Shown here piece by piece: positions 5,558 to 8,340 of a stretch of 8,340 nt of DNA. Both the position numbers and the translations under genes were made by a program. The DNA comes from Campylobacteraceae bacterium (GTDB lineage: Bacteria; Campylobacterota; Campylobacteria; Campylobacterales; Sulfurovaceae): NCBI GenBank assembly GCA_027066355.1, contig JAMONW010000120.1, forward strand, positions 1 to 8,340. The letters run 5' to 3'. How positions within the stretch are numbered: the first letter of the stretch is position 1; the number at the start of each line of letters is the position of its first letter. The notes under the pieces were generated by a model. That model was not told the DNA's origin and did no database searches. It saw nothing but the letters and a program-made list of their open reading frames with translations.

Positions 5558-6937
5558 TTGAAGTTTGTAGATTTTAATTTTCATCCCAATATTGATAAGG
5601 GTGTAAGAATAGCTGGTTTTAAAGAACCAAGCCCAATTCAAGAAGAAGCAATCCCACTTGTTCTTGATGGAGCAGATATAGTAGGACAGGCTCATACAGG
5701 AACAGGTAAAACTGCTGCTTTTGGTTTGCCAATTTTAGAGAGAATTGCTTGTGGTGAAATAGAAAAGGCTCTAATTATTACGCCAACTAGAGAGTTAGCA
5801 ACTCAAGTTAGTGATGAACTCTATCACTTAGGTAGATTTGCTGGTATTAGAACTTTGGCAGTATATGGCGGTGTAGGATATGGCAGACAAATTGCACTTA
5901 TAAATAAAGGTGTTCAAGTTGTTGTTGCAACCCCTGGAAGACTTAAAGATTTATACCAAAAGGGCAAAATTGATAACTTTAATCCAGAAATTGTAGTGCT
6001 TGATGAAGCTGATGAGATGCTTGATATGGGCTTTTTAGATAGCGTTAAAGAGATATTTGAATATATCCCTCAAAATCGCCAAACCTTGCTTTTTAGTGCA
6101 ACTATGCCAGATGCTATAAAAGATTTAGCCGAAGATATTTTATACAATCCAGAGTATATATCAGTTGTAAAAGAGGAAGATAGCACAACAAATAATAAGA
6201 TTGAACAATTCTATTATATTATAGAAGAGGAGCAAAGAGATCAAGCAATAGTTAGTTTGCTAGAAAAAGAAGAGTATAACAAAGCTTTAATTTTTTGTAG
6301 AATGAAAGTAGAAGTAGATAGAGTTACTGAACATCTAAACGCCCAAGGCTTTCATGCAGAGGGTTTACATGGAGATATTGAACAACTCCAAAGAGATGAA
6401 ATTGTGCGTAATTATCGCCGTGGTAAAACAAAAATTTTAGTAGCAACTGATGTTGCCGCAAGAGGACTTGATATTAAAGATGTAACTCATGTTTTTAACT
6501 ATCATATACCTTTTGACCCACAAAGTTATGTTCATAGAATTGGAAGAACAGGCAGAGCTGGAAAAGATGGAAAAGCAATTACACTAGCAACTACCCAAGA
6601 GTTTAGAGAGCTAAAAAGAATACAAAAAGATGTTGGTGCAAATATGGAGTTGGCTGTCTTAAAAGTTGGTGATTACTCTATTGAAAAAGATGATATAGAT
6701 ATATTAAAAAAGAAATTAAGCTCCATAGAGCCTATTGAAGATGCTGATAATATCTTAAAATCTCTAAACTGTGATGATAAAGAGTTAATGATTAAGAAAC
6801 TATTATCTTATATAATTACAAATGAAAATATAGGAACATCAAAAAATATAGGCTATGAAAAAGATGTAGTTGATAAACTATATAAAGAGTTTATATCCCA
6901 AGAAAAAGCTAATAAAAAGCGAAAAAACAAGAGGTAA
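5558..6937 (+). CDS. DEAD-box ATP-dependent RNA helicase
   Basis: This 459-residue cytoplasmic helicase unwinds or remodels short RNA duplexes using ATP; relatives act in ribosome assembly, cold adaptation and mRNA decay. All motifs are present in order: Q motif GFKEPSPIQ (20-28), motif I AHTGTGKT (45-52), Ia PTRELA (76-81), GG (104-105), Ib TPGR (125-128), II DEAD (149-152), III SAT (180-182), IV LIFCR (244-248), HGD (271-273), V ATDVAARGLDI (296-306) and VI HRIGRTGR (326-333). A C-terminal extension of about 100 residues ends in the basic tail KKRKNKR, which probably binds RNA. It is between minimal RhlE-like and longer DeaD/CshA-like proteins in size, so no specific symbol is given. It starts with TTG 9 bases after uppP and is followed 8 bases later by the carboxyltransferase-like gene, indicating one operon. 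No active-site defects are seen. Confidence 0.95.
   Translation: MKFVDFNFHPNIDKGVRIAGFKEPSPIQEEAIPLVLDGADIVGQAHTGTGKTAAFGLPILERIACGEIEKALIITPTRELATQVSDELYHLGRFAGIRTLAVYGGVGYGRQIALINKGVQVVVATPGRLKDLYQKGKIDNFNPEIVVLDEADEMLDMGFLDSVKEIFEYIPQNRQTLLFSATMPDAIKDLAEDILYNPEYISVVKEEDSTTNNKIEQFYYIIEEEQRDQAIVSLLEKEEYNKALIFCRMKVEVDRVTEHLNAQGFHAEGLHGDIEQLQRDEIVRNYRRGKTKILVATDVAARGLDIKDVTHVFNYHIPFDPQSYVHRIGRTGRAGKDGKAITLATTQEFRELKRIQKDVGANMELAVLKVGDYSIEKDDIDILKKKLSSIEPIEDADNILKSLNCDDKELMIKKLLSYIITNENIGTSKNIGYEKDVVDKLYKEFISQEKANKKRKNKR
6929..6934 (+). promoter_or_regulatory. Ribosome binding site of the carboxyltransferase-like gene
   Basis: AAGAGG lies within the last codons of the helicase, directly before its TAA stop. 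Spacing to the ATG at 6946 is 11 bases, longer than the 5-6 seen at the other starts here. The ATG is still preferred because MAKKYIDVMDTTFRDG is the expected beginning of the barrel. Confidence 0.55.
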
Positions 6938-6945
6938 AAATAGCA

Positions 6946-8298
6946 ATGGCTAAAAAGTATATTGATGTAATGGATACAACATTTAGAGATGGATTAGACT
7001 CTATGATTGATACTCATGTATCAATGGAACACTTTTTACCAGCAGTAAGTGTAGCAAGTGAGTGTGGAGTTACTCACTTTGAATTTGTAGAAAAAAATAG
7101 ATTTAACTCTATAGATTTACTAAAAGTTGAAGACCCATTTGAGATGATGGTTCGATTTAGAGAATCAGCTGGAGTTGAAGCAAATTTACAAGCAAATATC
7201 TATGGTTTAAATAACTTTATGAAAAGTAGTGCTAGTTTAGAGTTTTGTAACCTTTTTAGTGAGCTTTTTTCTAAATATGAAACTACTACTGTTAGAAATT
7301 ATGACCCATTAAATGATATTAGAAACTTAGAGTCTATTGGAAACTCTATTGTAAATTCTGGTATGATGAATGAAATAGCAATTACGCTAATGGAACCTAG
7401 TTTTAGTATGCCAGATATTTATGATTTGGAGTTTTATCAAAATAAGATTTTTGATATTTTAGATAGTGCAATTCCTTTTGATTCAATAGCATTTATAGAT
7501 GAAAATGGCACTACCACACCATCAAAAATTTATGAAATTGTAAAGTTTGCAAGAGAGATACTTGGCGATAGTATGCATATAAGAGTTCATACTCACGACA
7601 CTCTTGGTATGGGAATTGCATTCTATCTTGCTGCACTAGATGCTGGTGCAGATGGAATAGACTTGTCTAGTTCACCATTAAGTGGAGGGGTAGGACAACC
7701 AGATATACTAGCTATGCTACATGCTACAAAAGGAACAAACTATAACCTTGGTGATTTAGAAATTAAAAAAATAGAAAAGTATCAAGAGTTTTTAAAATAT
7801 TCATTAAGAAAATATAGTATAACAGCTAATGCAAAAGAGATACATTCAGATACAATCTTTAACCCTATTCCAAAAGATGAAATTTTAGTAAATATAGAAA
7901 AGATGAAAAGAGATGGAAATTTTCATATTTTTAACAAAGTATTATCAAAAACTACTAAAGTTATAGAACAAGCAGGATATGCAGCGCCAATTTATCCAAT
8001 ATCACAATACTACTGGGAACAAGCACACGCAAATACAATTTACGGAGAATTTACAAAAATTATACCAGAATATGGAAAAATTTTACTTGGCTACTATGGA
8101 CAAACACCAATTGTGCCAGATCCAAATATTATAGAGATAGCTCAAAATAAATTAAATTTAAAAGCTACAACAAAATCACCCATAGATATTGCAAATGGTG
8201 ATAAAACAAAATCTATAAAATATTGGAAAGAAAAACTGAAAACTAAAGATATTGATGCAACTGAGGAAAATATATTTTTAGCTTTATGTGTTAAATAA
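6946..8298 (+). CDS. Divergent OadA/PycB-like carboxyltransferase homologue without biotin domain
   Basis: This 450-residue protein has the fold of the carboxyltransferase subunit of pyruvate carboxylase and oxaloacetate decarboxylase (DRE-TIM barrel plus PYC_OADA domain). Barrel markers are DTTFRDG (10-16), EDPFE (62-66), RVHTHDTLG (213-221) and DLSSSPLSGGVGQPD (239-253). The C-terminal domain (about 300-400) has YPISQYYWEQAHANTIYGEF and GYYGQTPIVPDPN. The metal ligands D15, H215 and H217 are kept. Residues central to biotin-dependent chemistry look replaced: carbamylated Lys by I184 (FIDENG versus IKDMAG), catalytic Thr of TSQP by V249, substrate Arg of LLRGQN by Y86, and Gln of RDxxQS by D18. 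Full-length OadA/PycB proteins have about 600 residues, ending in a biotinylated MKM domain; this one stops at 450 with none. Family membership is firm. The reaction is unknown; a biotin-independent lyase, aldolase or non-catalytic role is possible. It is probably in an operon with the helicase. Confidence 0.8.
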   Translation: MAKKYIDVMDTTFRDGLDSMIDTHVSMEHFLPAVSVASECGVTHFEFVEKNRFNSIDLLKVEDPFEMMVRFRESAGVEANLQANIYGLNNFMKSSASLEFCNLFSELFSKYETTTVRNYDPLNDIRNLESIGNSIVNSGMMNEIAITLMEPSFSMPDIYDLEFYQNKIFDILDSAIPFDSIAFIDENGTTTPSKIYEIVKFAREILGDSMHIRVHTHDTLGMGIAFYLAALDAGADGIDLSSSPLSGGVGQPDILAMLHATKGTNYNLGDLEIKKIEKYQEFLKYSLRKYSITANAKEIHSDTIFNPIPKDEILVNIEKMKRDGNFHIFNKVLSKTTKVIEQAGYAAPIYPISQYYWEQAHANTIYGEFTKIIPEYGKILLGYYGQTPIVPDPNIIEIAQNKLNLKATTKSPIDIANGDKTKSIKYWKEKLKTKDIDATEENIFLALCVK

Positions 8299-8340
8299 TG
8301 TTACAAATATTCACTAAAAAAAATTTTATTTATCTATAAA

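Noticed and set aside
8298..8339. ATG overlapping the last stop codon (TAATG), suggesting a coupled next gene
   Set aside because: The frame MLQIFTKKNFIYL ends after 13 codons, and no ribosome site is apparent. The real next gene, if any, lies beyond the window.
8200..8340. Possible frameshift truncating the carboxyltransferase-like gene before a biotin domain
   Set aside because: I looked for a continuation with an MKM-type biotinylation motif in the remaining bases and found stops and A/T-rich sequence. The protein also ends cleanly beyond the PYC_OADA domain.

Overview
The window is a strongly AT-rich stretch of a bacterial chromosome. Base composition, heavy use of A/T-ending codons, AGGATATT-type ribosome binding sites, two TTG starts and the protein types all suggest the phylum Campylobacterota (Epsilonproteobacteria), possibly a free-living Sulfurimonas-, Sulfurovum- or Arcobacter-like lineage. 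I cannot fix the genus from sequence alone. Apart from short repeats there is no sign of a prophage, transposase, CRISPR array, rRNA or tRNA.

Layout. (1) 1-893, +: the 3' part of a DUF945/YdgA-like protein gene whose start lies left of the window. (2) 894-1077: a convergent gap with a GC-rich hairpin and an AAAAACT heptamer array that runs into the stop codon of the next gene. (3) 1078-1998, -: a methylenetetrahydrofolate reductase of the short MetV/YitJ-like type. (4) 1999-2061: a compact divergent promoter region. (5) 2062-2700, +: phosphoserine phosphatase SerB. (6) 2701-2937: a gap with a second, degenerate heptamer array, a hairpin and a paired-hairpin (REP/MITE-like) element. (7) 2938-4695, +: an MsbA-type ABC exporter with a TTG start. 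(8) 4696-4783: a hairpin-rich gap. (9) 4784-8298, +: a tight three-gene cluster of uppP (undecaprenyl-diphosphatase), a DEAD-box RNA helicase (TTG start) and a divergent OadA/PycB-like carboxyltransferase homologue. No gene-free stretch exceeds 300 bases.

How the genes fit together. The divergent reductase and serB touch one metabolic area: SerB makes serine, the main source of the methylene-THF that MTHFR enzymes reduce. The ABC exporter and UppP both belong to envelope biogenesis. The helicase is general RNA metabolism. The last gene is the most unusual. Its fold family is clear, but by motif alignment it keeps the metal-binding Asp and two His while losing the carbamylated Lys, catalytic Thr, substrate Arg and RDxxQS Gln of biotin-dependent carboxyltransferases, and it has no biotin-carrier domain. 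It probably does something other than ordinary pyruvate carboxylation or oxaloacetate decarboxylation. I see no clear multi-gene novel system; the best leads are this protein and the repeats placed at the stop codons of two neighbouring genes.
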